Below are positions 8,412-16,528 of a stretch of 64,000 nucleotides of DNA, in pieces; within the stretch, counting starts at the first letter, position 1; each line of letters begins with the position of its first letter. Source of the stretch: Vogesella sp. LIG4. GTDB taxonomy: Bacteria; Pseudomonadota; Gammaproteobacteria; Burkholderiales; Chromobacteriaceae. A program made the position numbers and the translations under genes. The notes beneath the pieces were generated by a model, which was not told where the DNA came from, did not search any database, and worked only from the letters and a program-made list of their open reading frames with translations. The stretch lies in NCBI RefSeq assembly GCF_900090205.1, contig NZ_LT607802.1:3867879-3931878 (forward strand), written 5' to 3'.

Positions 8412-9464
8412 ATGGAATTCCGACCACTTGGCCGCACCGGCATCAACGTCAGCCTGATCTCGCTGGGCACCATGACCTGGGGCGAACAGAACAGCGAAGC
8501 CGACGCCCACAGCCAGCTGGATCTCGCGCTGGAGCGCGGCATCAATCTGATCGACACCGCAGAAATGTACCCGGTGCCGCCCAAGGCCGAAACCCAGGGC
8601 CGCACCGAAAGCTATATCGGCAGCTGGCTGGCCAAGGGCGGCCGCCGCGAACGCATCGTGCTGGCCACCAAGGCGGCCGGGCCGAGCAGCGACCCCAAGC
8701 GCCCCAGCCACATCCGCGGCGGCCAGGTGCACTTTGACCGCGCCAACCTCACCCAGGCGCTGCACGACAGCCTGCGCCGCCTGCAGACCGACCATGTAGA
8801 CCTGTACCAGCTGCACTGGCCGGATCGCAGCACCAACTACTTCGGCCAGCTGGGCTACCCGTGGCAGGAGGATGCGCCGGGCAGCGTGGCCATCGAGGAA
8901 ACCCTGCGCGTGCTGCAGGACTTCGTGGCCGCCGGCAAGGTGCGCGCCATTGGTCTTTCCAATGAAACGCCGTGGGGCGTGGCGCAGTTCCTGGCGCTGG
9001 CCGAACGCTACAACCTGCCGCGCGTGGCCAGCATCCAGAACCCGTACAGCCTGCTCAACCGCAGTTTCGAAGTGGGCCTGGCCGAATTCAGCCACCGCGA
9101 GCAGCTGGGCCTGCTGGCCTACTCGCCGCTGGCGTTTGGCGTGCTGTCCGGCAAATACCTGGGCGGCGCCCGCCCGGACGGCGCGCGGCTGACGCTGTTC
9201 GACCGCTTCACCCGCTACACCAACCCGCAGGCGGAGGCCGCCACCGCGCGCTACGTGGCACTGGCGCGCGAACGCGGCCTGTCGCCGGCGCAGCTGGCAC
9301 TGGCCTATGTGAACAGCCGGCCCTTCGTCACCAGCAACATCATCGGCGCCACCACGCTGGCACAGCTGGAGGAAAACATCGGCAGCGCCGGTGTAACGCT
9401 GGATGCCGCCACCCTGGCGGCCATCGAAGCCATCCACCAGGCCCAGCCCAACCCGGCGCCGTAA
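8412..9464 (+). CDS. tas: Aldo/keto reductase, Tas type
   Basis: The 350-residue protein matches E. coli Tas over its whole length. Shared blocks include LGTMTWGEQNSEADAHSQLD, INLIDTAEMYPVPPKAETQG, QNPYSLLNRSFEVGLAEFS and FDRFTRYTNPQ. The AKR tetrad is present (Asp and Tyr in DTAEMY, Lys in VLATKAAG, His in YQLHWPDR), so it should be an active NADPH-dependent cytoplasmic oxidoreductase. AAGGA stands 8 bases before the ATG; an upstream in-frame start overlaps the promoter region and was rejected. Its physiological substrate is not known for the family. Confidence 0.93.
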   Translation: MEFRPLGRTGINVSLISLGTMTWGEQNSEADAHSQLDLALERGINLIDTAEMYPVPPKAETQGRTESYIGSWLAKGGRRERIVLATKAAGPSSDPKRPSHIRGGQVHFDRANLTQALHDSLRRLQTDHVDLYQLHWPDRSTNYFGQLGYPWQEDAPGSVAIEETLRVLQDFVAAGKVRAIGLSNETPWGVAQFLALAERYNLPRVASIQNPYSLLNRSFEVGLAEFSHREQLGLLAYSPLAFGVLSGKYLGGARPDGARLTLFDRFTRYTNPQAEAATARYVALARERGLSPAQLALAYVNSRPFVTSNIIGATTLAQLEENIGSAGVTLDAATLAAIEAIHQAQPNPAP

Positions 9465-9861
9465 GCCGGCACGGCACCGCCGGATAGCGCAAGGTTGGCC
9501 GCACGCAGAACGTGCGGCCAACCTTTGGTATATGGCACGTTACCTCGCCGCCATGCGGGGCATTCTGCTGCGGCAAGCCCCGTTCAAGCCGGGGGCTGGT
9601 CGGCAATCAGGGCCTGGGCGTGGCCATATGGACTGCCCCTGCTCCTGTAGGCCGCCCTGACCTAGGAAAAATGACAATGGCGGTCTGTAAACAGATCCGG
9701 CCATATTTCTTTGAAGAGCTCACCGACCGCTTAGGCCGACGACCTGCCGGAGTCCTCACCTGATCGGCTGCAGGTCGGCCAAAGCAGACGACCGAGCGAC
9801 CGATGAAAAATGGCCGCCTTCCTATTGAAAGCGGCCACAATAAACTAGAGGCGGTTCATAT
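9465..9861. other. Gene-free region after tas
   Basis: About 400 bases hold no convincing gene. The first 60 bases contain an inverted pair of the TTGGCCGCA repeat, likely the tas terminator. The remainder has a more even base composition and runs into the 3' end of the SDR gene; nothing else was recognised. Confidence 0.6.
9491..9526. terminator. Inverted pair of the GTTGGCCGCA repeat acting as a hairpin
   Basis: AAGGTTGGCCGCACG and its complement CGTGCGGCCAACCTT are separated by a few bases just behind tas. The stem is strong and is followed by TTGG rather than a full T-run. It consists of two oppositely oriented copies of the repeat found throughout the window. Confidence 0.7.
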
Positions 9862-10647
9862 TCAGATAGAACGTGTCGCGCCGCCATCGACATCGATGAG
9901 GGATCCTTGAACGAATGCTGCTTGCTCCGAAACCAGGAAGGTGACAAATGCCCCGATCTCACATGGCCGACCAAAGCGGCGAGTGCCATATTCGGCAAGA
10001 AGCTCCGCTGCAGCTGTTTCGCGCGAAATACTCCGCTCCTCAGCTATGTGGGCTAAATTGCTCGCCAAGCGGTCGGTTTCGATCCTACCAGGATTAACTG
10101 CGTTAACGCGGACGCCATCGACCATACCAATATCAGCCAGCGCCTTGGTGAAATTGAGCAACGCGGAATTAACAGAGCCCCCAATGGTGAATTCAGCACT
10201 GCCGACGCGACCGCCAATACCGACAATGTTGACTATGCAGCCTTGTGCGGCCTTCAAATGCGGCCAGGCCGCTCGCGCCATCCTTACGTAACCGTGAAAC
10301 TTCAACGCGAAACCTTCCGTCCAATCGGTTTCGGAGAGCGTGAAGAAGTCGCCGCGCTTGGTCGCACCTGCGTTGTTGACCAAGATATCCAGGTGACCGA
10401 AGCGGGCCAGCGTTTCCTTTACAACAGCATCCGCGACCGCTGGCTGGCTCAGGTCTCCGCTAATCGCAGCAGTCGCCACGCCGGTCTGCATGGAGATGTT
10501 AGTAGCTACATGATTGAGTCGCGCTGGATCTCGCGCAACGAGGCTCACACTGACGCCTTCCTTCGCCAATTCGAGCGCAATCGCAGCGCCTATGCCGCGA
10601 CTTGCGCCGGTCACCAGCGCTACCTTGCCCGCGAGACCGAGTTTCAT
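9862..10647 (-). CDS. SDR-family protein lacking the usual catalytic Tyr/Lys
   Basis: The 261-residue protein has the SDR cofactor motif TGASRGIG at 13-20, the structural NNAG motif and the C-terminal VNPGRIETDR and IDVDGG blocks. Where active SDR enzymes have YxxxK, it reads GGSVN before SALLNFTKALAD, so the catalytic tyrosine and lysine are both absent. It may use another mechanism or bind a nucleotide without classical reduction. The start has AAAAGGA 7 bases upstream; a longer frame extends upstream without support. Base use is less GC-rich than in the flanking genes, suggesting transfer. Confidence 0.8.
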   Translation of the reverse strand: MKLGLAGKVALVTGASRGIGAAIALELAKEGVSVSLVARDPARLNHVATNISMQTGVATAAISGDLSQPAVADAVVKETLARFGHLDILVNNAGATKRGDFFTLSETDWTEGFALKFHGYVRMARAAWPHLKAAQGCIVNIVGIGGRVGSAEFTIGGSVNSALLNFTKALADIGMVDGVRVNAVNPGRIETDRLASNLAHIAEERSISRETAAAELLAEYGTRRFGRPCEIGAFVTFLVSEQAAFVQGSLIDVDGGATRSI

Positions 10648-11016
10648 GGGGTGTCCTTTTCGAAAAGGCCGTGCGATTGCAGTACAAGGGATTCTAACAC
10701 TCGTGTAAATCGAGCGTGTCCGGAATGCTGTGTAAACCCGCTGTTCCCCATTCACCTGCCGAAGCAGTTTCTCGGCAGGCTTAAACGTAACGACAAGTTC
10801 TCGCTGGATTTCGGGCACGACCAACTGAACGGATACGTTAAGTGTTCTCACCCAATAGTCCAGGCAGGGTGGCTGCCAACTTGTCGATTGCTGCGCGCAA
10901 ACGGCGGGAATATTGCCTCGATGCTGGCCAGAGCAGATTCAATGGATAACCGATGAAGCCGACAATCAGCGTGAGCACAGCGCAAGGCGGCGAAGCTCAC
11001 CGCCGGATGCGGATGG
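10648..11016. other. Gene-free region upstream of the SDR gene
   Basis: No credible gene is seen. The open frame that continues upstream of the SDR start has no family match. An 8-base perfect inverted repeat (CCTGCCGA/TCGGCAGG, about 10755-10779) could be an operator or hairpin. Confidence 0.4.
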
Positions 11017-11805
11017 TCAGTCAAAATCCAGCACCACCGCCGCATGCTTGTTGCTTACCGCGATGTAATGCCGGGTCTGCAGCGAGAGTTCCTGATTCGA
11101 CGTCAGCATCCCGAATGCGCTGTGCAACGCCAGCCGGCGATATTGCTCCACCACCCGGCCGCCGGATGCCAGCCGCTCCCGTGCCTGCAGCAGGTCGGCA
11201 TACTCGTGTTCGGGTAACTGCAGCAGCGCGCCCGAATCGCCCAGCATCTTCTGCACATAGGCCTCGGCGTTCGGGCCATGCGCACAGCAGACGTCGCCCT
11301 GCGGCATGCGGCCAACTGGCGAGTAAGCCAGCACGCTCACAATCCGGCTGCGGGCACTGGCTAATGTTTCCCGCAGCAAGACGGCAGAAGACAAAGGCTT
11401 GTCTTCCACCAGCAGCCGCGTTATCCCGCGGTCGTTGATCGCTTCCAGTATCTGCTCCGCATCGTCATCGACGATGACTTCCTTATGCGGCGGCCACACA
11501 TCCAGTTGCGCGTGGCTCCCCTGGCAGTTGCCGACATGGAAAATGAAATAGTCCGGGTAGATTCTGAGCTTGTCCGGCTCATTCCCCAGCTGCAGCCGAT
11601 GCGCATCGTAAAACCTGGTGGTAGCCGCCATCAGCAGGGAACTCACCCCCATGGCACCACATGGCCGGTTCACCACCACGCCAATACGATCGGACGTTTG
11701 AAACCCCGGAAGCACATCGTCCAGGCTGGCCTGCCGGCCTTGCAGCTGAAAATCAAAATCGCGGGCAGAAATTACATTGGTGGCATGCAAGGCAAGCTCC
11801 TTCAT
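11017..11805 (-). CDS. Uncharacterised 262-residue protein
   Basis: I do not recognise this protein. It looks soluble: there is no signal peptide or membrane segment. Features that stand out are VVVNRPCGAMGVSSLLMAATTRFYDAH near residue 45, IYPDYFIFHVGNCQGSHAQLDVWPPHKEV with a Cys-Gln-Gly-Ser-His pattern, and CCAHGPNAEAYVQKMLGD with paired cysteines. The 199-base gap to the divergent cupin gene probably holds both promoters, and the two may form a functional pair. No Shine-Dalgarno sequence is obvious at the ATG. Codon use matches the chromosome, so it is probably a real gene. Confidence 0.7.
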   Translation of the reverse strand: MKELALHATNVISARDFDFQLQGRQASLDDVLPGFQTSDRIGVVVNRPCGAMGVSSLLMAATTRFYDAHRLQLGNEPDKLRIYPDYFIFHVGNCQGSHAQLDVWPPHKEVIVDDDAEQILEAINDRGITRLLVEDKPLSSAVLLRETLASARSRIVSVLAYSPVGRMPQGDVCCAHGPNAEAYVQKMLGDSGALLQLPEHEYADLLQARERLASGGRVVEQYRRLALHSAFGMLTSNQELSLQTRHYIAVSNKHAAVVLDFD

Positions 11806-12003
11806 TTACCGCCGTACCGATGCACAGCATGGCCGGGCGCCAGATTCCGAAAACGACAAGGCAAGGCCGCCAGCGCCATACACCCTTGAGTCAGCGGGGA
11901 TTTTGCGTCCATTTCATCAACAAATCTGGTCGGAACCAGACAATTTTTGGCATGGAAGAGAACCGATAATGGCCGGACTTTCATCTGATTGTTTGGAGCT
12001 GAC

Positions 12004-12348
12004 ATGTCCGATTTCATTACCGTGCTGCGTGAAACCTGCCCGACTCCGGTTGTTGATGCCACCAAGTGGAAGCGCATCGGCGGCGACCCGCACACCGTCA
12101 ACCTCAACGCCTACCTTTCCAAGGACGGCAGCAAGATCATGGGCACCTGGATCTGCACCCCGGGCAAGTTCGAGGTGAATTACGAGAAATGGGAGTACTG
12201 CCACTTCCTCGATGGCTACTGCATCATCACCCCGGAAGGCGAGCAGCCGGTGCACCTGAAAGCCGGTGACGTATTCGTGATCGAGCCGGGCATGAAGGGC
12301 ACCTGGGAAGTGGTCGAGACGGTGCGCAAATACTTCGTCTTCGCCTGA
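12004..12348 (+). CDS. Small cupin-domain protein (Cupin_3/DUF861 type)
   Basis: The 114-residue protein consists of one cupin barrel. The visible blocks are MGTWICTPGKFEVNYEKWEYCHFLDGYCIITPEG and HLKAGDVFVIEPGMKGTWEVVETVRKYFVF, characteristic of the EutQ/(S)-ureidoglycine-aminohydrolase-like Cupin_3 group. GGAG lies 5 bases before the start; an in-frame ATG 5 codons earlier lacks one. It resembles a second cupin in this window (start at 49112), which sits in an amine-catabolic cluster. It is likely a small-molecule binding or processing protein; the ligand is unknown. Confidence 0.85.
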   Translation: MSDFITVLRETCPTPVVDATKWKRIGGDPHTVNLNAYLSKDGSKIMGTWICTPGKFEVNYEKWEYCHFLDGYCIITPEGEQPVHLKAGDVFVIEPGMKGTWEVVETVRKYFVFA

Positions 12349-12819
12349 GTTTTCAGCGCGCCATGCTGGGCGCCATCCTGGGCACCCAGCAGGCTCCGCA
12401 CCAGCCGGAGCCTCACGGGCTTGCCCACTGTCTGTGCCCCCTCTCGCCTGCCTCGCGCTGCATCTCCAGCAGCCAGTAGCTCTCCCGCCGCCACACCCTG
12501 CCCTATAAACCCCATATCCGCCTGCAGCCAGCTGAATTGCCTGGCACACCCCCAATTAAATAGCCCGCATCAGCCTCGCCAAAATCCGCATTACCTCGCA
12601 TTACATAAAGTAATGCCAAAGTGAAAATAAAGCGCATTGACGCTTTTTTCCTCCTCGCCAAATATTTCATTACCAAAAGCGCATTGCCGTTTGCTGCCCG
12701 AAACGCTGATTTTCCAGTGAATCAGCTAGTTGGCCGCATCGCATCCGGCATATATCAACAGCGAAATAACAGGCCGCCACGGTATTCATTCAATCAAGGC
12801 AATAGAGGAGTCCGCAGCA
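12349..12819. other. Regulatory region upstream of gbcA
   Basis: Some 470 bases have no gene. The second half is AT-richer and contains several CATTAC/GTAATG modules (around 12588-12614) and the box CATTACCAAAAG at 12668-12679. A single TTGGCCGCA repeat follows at 12730. This is probably where a betaine-responsive activator and RNA polymerase bind. Confidence 0.55.
12588..12679 (+). promoter_or_regulatory. Candidate betaine-regulon operator upstream of gbcA
   Basis: The stretch contains CATTAC-N4-CATTAC, then GTAATGCCAAAG and finally CATTACCAAAAG, all on the sense strand of gbcA. The last box ends about 140 bases before the gbcA start. The identical box, or a one-mismatch version, lies upstream of the GbdR-like gene and of proV in the same gene-relative orientation. 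Binding by the GlxA/AraC regulator is an inference. Confidence 0.45.
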
Positions 12820-14031
12820 ATGAGCAATGCAGCAAAAACACTCGCTTATCTCCAGCAGCGCAAACCGCGTCACGTGCTGTCACGCGAGCTTTATATCGAC
12901 CCGGACGTATATCGCGATGACCTGGCGCAGATCTGGCATAAAGAGTGGATATTTGCCGGGCATGGCTTCGAACTGGAAAAGCCGGGCCAGTACATGACGC
13001 TGCAGGTGGGCGATTACCCGCTGGTAGTGATGCGCGGTGCCGACGGTGAAGTACGCGCATTTCACAATGTCTGCCCGCATCGCGGCTCCAGGCTGTGCCA
13101 GGGCGCCAGCGGCAAATCCGCCAGGCTGGTCTGCCCCTACCACAAGTGGACCTTTGGCCTGGATGGCAAGCTGCTGTTTGCCGGCAATATGAGCCACGAC
13201 TTCGACCCGCAGCAGCACGGCCTGAAACAAGCCCACTGCGCGGTGGTGGAAAGCTGTATCTACGTCTGCGTGGCCGAAATCGCCCCCGATTTCGACGCCT
13301 TCCGCCAGGCGGTCACCCCCTTTGTGGCGCCGCACAATCTCGCCAACTGCAAGGTGGCCTTTGAATCCACCATCGTGGAGAAAGGCAACTGGAAGCTGGT
13401 ATTCGAGAACAACCGCGAGTGCTACCACTGCGAAGGCTCCCACCCGGAGCTGCTGAACTCCTTCGTGGAAAACCTCTCCGTGGCCGGTGTAGCCGACGGC
13501 AGCGACCCGGAGCTGGAAGCGTTCTGGGACCGCTGCGAAAGCGCCGGGCTGCCCAGCCGCATGGTGCTGGCCGACAACGGCCAGTACCGCATCACCCGCA
13601 TTCCGCTGTCCGCCAAGGCGGTCAGCTACACCATGGACGGCAAACCCGCCGTGGCCGGGCGGCTGGATGGCAGCGATGTGGAGAACATCGGCGCGCTGCT
13701 GTACTTCAACTACCCATCCACCTGGAACCACTTCCTGGGCGACCACGCGCTGAGTTTCCGCGTACTGCCGCTTGGCCCCGGCGAAACGCTGGTCACCACC
13801 AAGTGGCTGGTACCCAAGGATGCGCAGGAAGGCGTCGACTACCAGCTCGACAACCTCACCCGCGTCTGGATCGCCACCAATGACCAGGACCGCGAGCTGG
13901 TGGAAGGCGCCCATGCCGGCGTGAGTTCACCGGCCTACCAGCCCGGGCGTTATTCGGATGTAGCGGAAAACGGCCCCTGCCAGTTTGACGACTGGTATTG
14001 CGACACGCTGCAGTCGCGACTCGCTGACTGA
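12820..14031 (+). CDS. gbcA: Glycine betaine demethylase, Rieske oxygenase subunit
   Basis: The 403-residue protein is a Rieske non-haem iron oxygenase. The [2Fe-2S] ligands are Cys85 and His87 (CPHRGS) with Cys105 and His108 (CPYH). The mononuclear-iron site follows in NNRECYHCEGSHPEL. This architecture, with a ferredoxin-NAD(P) reductase gene 30 bases downstream and sarcosine oxidase genes nearby, identifies the oxygenase that converts glycine betaine to dimethylglycine plus formaldehyde. AGGAG lies 10 bases before the ATG; a longer in-frame start 30 codons earlier has no ribosome site. A candidate operator box lies upstream. Stachydrine demethylases are close relatives and cannot be excluded. 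Confidence 0.9.
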   Translation: MSNAAKTLAYLQQRKPRHVLSRELYIDPDVYRDDLAQIWHKEWIFAGHGFELEKPGQYMTLQVGDYPLVVMRGADGEVRAFHNVCPHRGSRLCQGASGKSARLVCPYHKWTFGLDGKLLFAGNMSHDFDPQQHGLKQAHCAVVESCIYVCVAEIAPDFDAFRQAVTPFVAPHNLANCKVAFESTIVEKGNWKLVFENNRECYHCEGSHPELLNSFVENLSVAGVADGSDPELEAFWDRCESAGLPSRMVLADNGQYRITRIPLSAKAVSYTMDGKPAVAGRLDGSDVENIGALLYFNYPSTWNHFLGDHALSFRVLPLGPGETLVTTKWLVPKDAQEGVDYQLDNLTRVWIATNDQDRELVEGAHAGVSSPAYQPGRYSDVAENGPCQFDDWYCDTLQSRLAD

Positions 14032-14061
14032 CGCGCACTCCCCGCTTGAAGGAACCACCCC

Positions 14062-15171
14062 ATGCTTAGCCTCACCAGCTCCGAATACCTGAACCCCGTC
14101 AACACCCAGACCTGGGCCAACGGCCGCCACCTGGTGCGCTGCCGCAAGATCATCCAGGAAACGCACGATGTGCGAACCTTCTGCTTCAGCATGCAGGAGC
14201 CGGTGCTGTTCTTCTTCAAACCCGGCCAGTTCGTCACCCTGGAGCTGGAGATCGACGGCCAGCAACTCATGCGCTCGTACACCATTTCCAGCGCGCCATC
14301 GATTCCCTACAGCTTTTCCATCACGGTCAAGCGGGTGCCGGGCGGCGTGGTGTCCAACTGGCTGCACGACACCATGCAGGAAGGCGACCTGCTGCCCGTG
14401 CACGGCCCGGTGGGCCAGTTCAACTGCATCGACTACCCGGCGCAAAAGGTGCTGCTGCTCTCTGGCGGCGTCGGCATCACCCCGGTGATGTCCATCGCCC
14501 GCTGGTTCTTCGACACCAATTCGGAAGTGGACATGGTGTTCGCCCATAGCGCGCGCACCCCCAGGGACATCATCTACCGCGCCGAGCTGGACTACATGTC
14601 CACCCGCATCGACAACTTCAAACTGCACCTGATCTGCGAAAAAACCGAGATCGGCCAGGCCTGGAGCGGCTATCGCGGCTACCTCACCCAGGCCATGCTG
14701 CAACTGATCGCCCCGGATTTCCTTGAACGCGAGGTGTTCTGCTGCGGCCCCACGCCGTATATGCGCGCGGTGCGCCAGCTGCTGCAGACGGCCGGCTTCG
14801 ATATGTCTCGCTACCACGAGGAATCCTTCGGCGCCACGCCGGAAGCCGACATCGCCCTGGCCGAGGAGCATGCCGCCGCGGCGCAGGAGCAGCCGCCAAA
14901 GGCGCAGGGCAGCCATTGCATCAGCTTTGCCAACAGCGGCAAGTCGGTACAGGCCACGGACAGCCTCACCCTGCATGCGGCCGCCAGCAGCGCCGGCATC
15001 ACCATCCCCAAGGCCTGCGGCATGGGCATCTGCGGCACCTGCCGGGTACGCGTGCTGCACGGGGAAACCGAGATGAATCACAACGGCGGCCTGACCGACG
15101 AGGAAATTGCCGAGGGCTATGTACTCAGCTGCTGCACCCGGGCCAGGTCGGACATAAGCGTGGCGTACTGA
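14062..15171 (+). CDS. gbcB: Glycine betaine demethylase, reductase subunit
   Basis: The 369-residue electron-transfer protein has an FAD-binding block (MRSYTISSAPS), an NAD(P)-binding block (LLLSGGVGITPVMSIARW, later FCCGPTPYMRAV) and a C-terminal plant-type [2Fe-2S] ferredoxin domain with cysteines in KACGMGICGTC and the final LSCC. The order FAD-NAD-ferredoxin is that of hybrid reductases serving Rieske oxygenases. It passes NAD(P)H electrons to the adjacent oxygenase GbcA. GAAGGAACC lies just before the start. No T-rich terminator follows; one copy of the TTGGCCGCA repeat stands about 30 bases after the stop. Confidence 0.9.
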   Translation: MLSLTSSEYLNPVNTQTWANGRHLVRCRKIIQETHDVRTFCFSMQEPVLFFFKPGQFVTLELEIDGQQLMRSYTISSAPSIPYSFSITVKRVPGGVVSNWLHDTMQEGDLLPVHGPVGQFNCIDYPAQKVLLLSGGVGITPVMSIARWFFDTNSEVDMVFAHSARTPRDIIYRAELDYMSTRIDNFKLHLICEKTEIGQAWSGYRGYLTQAMLQLIAPDFLEREVFCCGPTPYMRAVRQLLQTAGFDMSRYHEESFGATPEADIALAEEHAAAAQEQPPKAQGSHCISFANSGKSVQATDSLTLHAAASSAGITIPKACGMGICGTCRVRVLHGETEMNHNGGLTDEEIAEGYVLSCCTRARSDISVAY

Positions 15172-15475
15172 TTTCCGCAGCGCGGCGCCACGGCCAGCCA
15201 TGCGGCCAACCCTGGCGGCATGCCTGACAGTGGCAGGCCGGCCGCCAATAGCCGGGCCGATGGCGGCCATTCATGCCAGCTTGCACATCACCATGATGTG
15301 TCATTTTTTTGGCAGCCATGCATCACCGTGGCCGGGAAACCCGTGGCATTACTTGCGCAAAAAACCCAAGCTCAACAGCATAAGTTGTGCAAAATCAAGA
15401 TTTTCCGGGTTAAAATTTAAAGCAAAAGCGAAGTGATGTATCTTTCAATTCACCACCCCACCTGATAGCAACACC
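15172..15475. other. Gene-free region between gbcB and the small membrane-protein gene
   Basis: The first part contains a TTGGCCGCA repeat (15201) and GC-rich short repeats. The last 130 bases are AT-rich and probably hold the promoter of the following gene. No gene or structured RNA was recognised. Confidence 0.45.
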
Positions 15476-15715
15476 ATGGAATCACACGTAATCGTCGGCC
15501 TGCTGGGCACCATTTGCTACATCACCGCATACGCGCTGGTGCAGCTCAGAAAACTGAGCTTCGAGACCAAAAGCTACGCCTACCTGAATATCATTGGCGG
15601 CATTTTCAGCCTGTATTCGCTGTCGCATGATTTCAACCTGGCAGCATTCATCACCCAGGCATTCTGGCTGACATTCACCATGATAGGCATGAAGGCAAAA
15701 CGCCAGGCCGCATAA
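15476..15715 (+). CDS. Small membrane protein of the CBU_0592 type
   Basis: The 79-residue protein has three short hydrophobic segments (VIVGLLGTICYITAYALVQL, YLNIIGGIFSLYSL, FITQAFWLTFTMIGM). The pattern and length match the uncharacterised CBU_0592-like family of proteobacterial inner-membrane proteins. It is a single gene flanked by an AT-rich promoter region and a strong terminator. Position next to betaine genes does not by itself show involvement. The function is unknown for the whole family. Confidence 0.8.
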   Translation: MESHVIVGLLGTICYITAYALVQLRKLSFETKSYAYLNIIGGIFSLYSLSHDFNLAAFITQAFWLTFTMIGMKAKRQAA

Positions 15716-15780
15716 GGGCCGATGCGGCTTTCATCGCGCGCTGCCGGGGCTTTCCCGGAATCAGTTCAGGCGCAATAACA

Positions 15781-15817
15781 AAAAACAGAGGGTGGCATCG
15801 CCACCCTCTGTTTTTTC
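15781..15817. terminator. Bidirectional terminator between the CBU_0592-like gene and soxG
   Basis: A perfect stem (CAGAGGGTGGC with its complement, loop ATC) is flanked by AAAAA and TTTTTT. It can end transcription of the plus-strand small gene and of the minus-strand sox operon. Confidence 0.93.
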
Positions 15818-15847
15818 AATCACCAGCCATGCTGCCAGCCAGCGGGC

Positions 15848-16528
15848 TCAGGCAGGCACCCGCTTGCCGGCTGCCGACACCAACTTGGGGTCGAGCAGGC
15901 CCAGCAGCGCATTCTTCGATGGCGGAGGCAGCTGTGCCACGGCAAAGTTGTACGGCGCCGCCACCTTGCGCAGCAGCAGCCACAGGTAGTCCGCAAAGCT
16001 GCGGCGGATCAGCAGGAACACACCATCGTCCTCCAGCCGCAGCACGGTACCACCCGCCTTGCCCAGCACGGTGCTCACCGCCTGGCCCACCGCCAGCGAT
16101 TCGAAGTCGTACACCCCCATGTGGCGCAGCACGGTCACGTGTTCGGCACCGGACAGCGACACGCAGGTCAGCCCGCCGCTGTTGTCCACCGCGTGGGCGA
16201 ACAGGCCGGCGAAGGCTGCGTCGAATGCGGCCAACCTGGCGCCCAGTTCGGCGCGACGGGTCACCAGCAGCAACTCGTCCGGCGACACCCAGACCAGCAC
16301 GCCGCCTTCGCCGCTGCTGAACCGTTCCGCCGCCGGCACTGCCGCACCGGTGACGCTGCTGACCGCGGCGGCGATGGCGGCATCCGCCAGCTCGCCACGG
16401 ATGGCGATGTAGCCCAACAGCGGCAGTTCGTTGGCGCGCGCCAGCTGGCTGTTGTCGGCCAGTACGGTTTCCGCCGCCAGGTTGAAGTTCACCAGCGGGG
16501 ACTGCAGGGAGGGTTGGAAGTTAGGCAT
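15848..16528 (-). CDS. soxG: Sarcosine oxidase gamma subunit
   Basis: The 226-residue protein is the fourth and last gene of the soxBDAG order. It has the gamma-subunit blocks VWVSPDELLLVT, VSLSGAEHVTVLRHMGVYDFESL and VFLLIRRSFADYLWLLLRKVA, distantly related to GcvT. It is a structural subunit of heterotetrameric sarcosine oxidase. The start MPNFQPS was chosen because it overlaps the soxA stop by 8 bases and has GGGGTG upstream; a longer upstream frame runs inside soxA. A bidirectional terminator follows. Confidence 0.92.
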   Translation of the reverse strand: MPNFQPSLQSPLVNFNLAAETVLADNSQLARANELPLLGYIAIRGELADAAIAAAVSSVTGAAVPAAERFSSGEGGVLVWVSPDELLLVTRRAELGARLAAFDAAFAGLFAHAVDNSGGLTCVSLSGAEHVTVLRHMGVYDFESLAVGQAVSTVLGKAGGTVLRLEDDGVFLLIRRSFADYLWLLLRKVAAPYNFAVAQLPPPSKNALLGLLDPKLVSAAGKRVPA

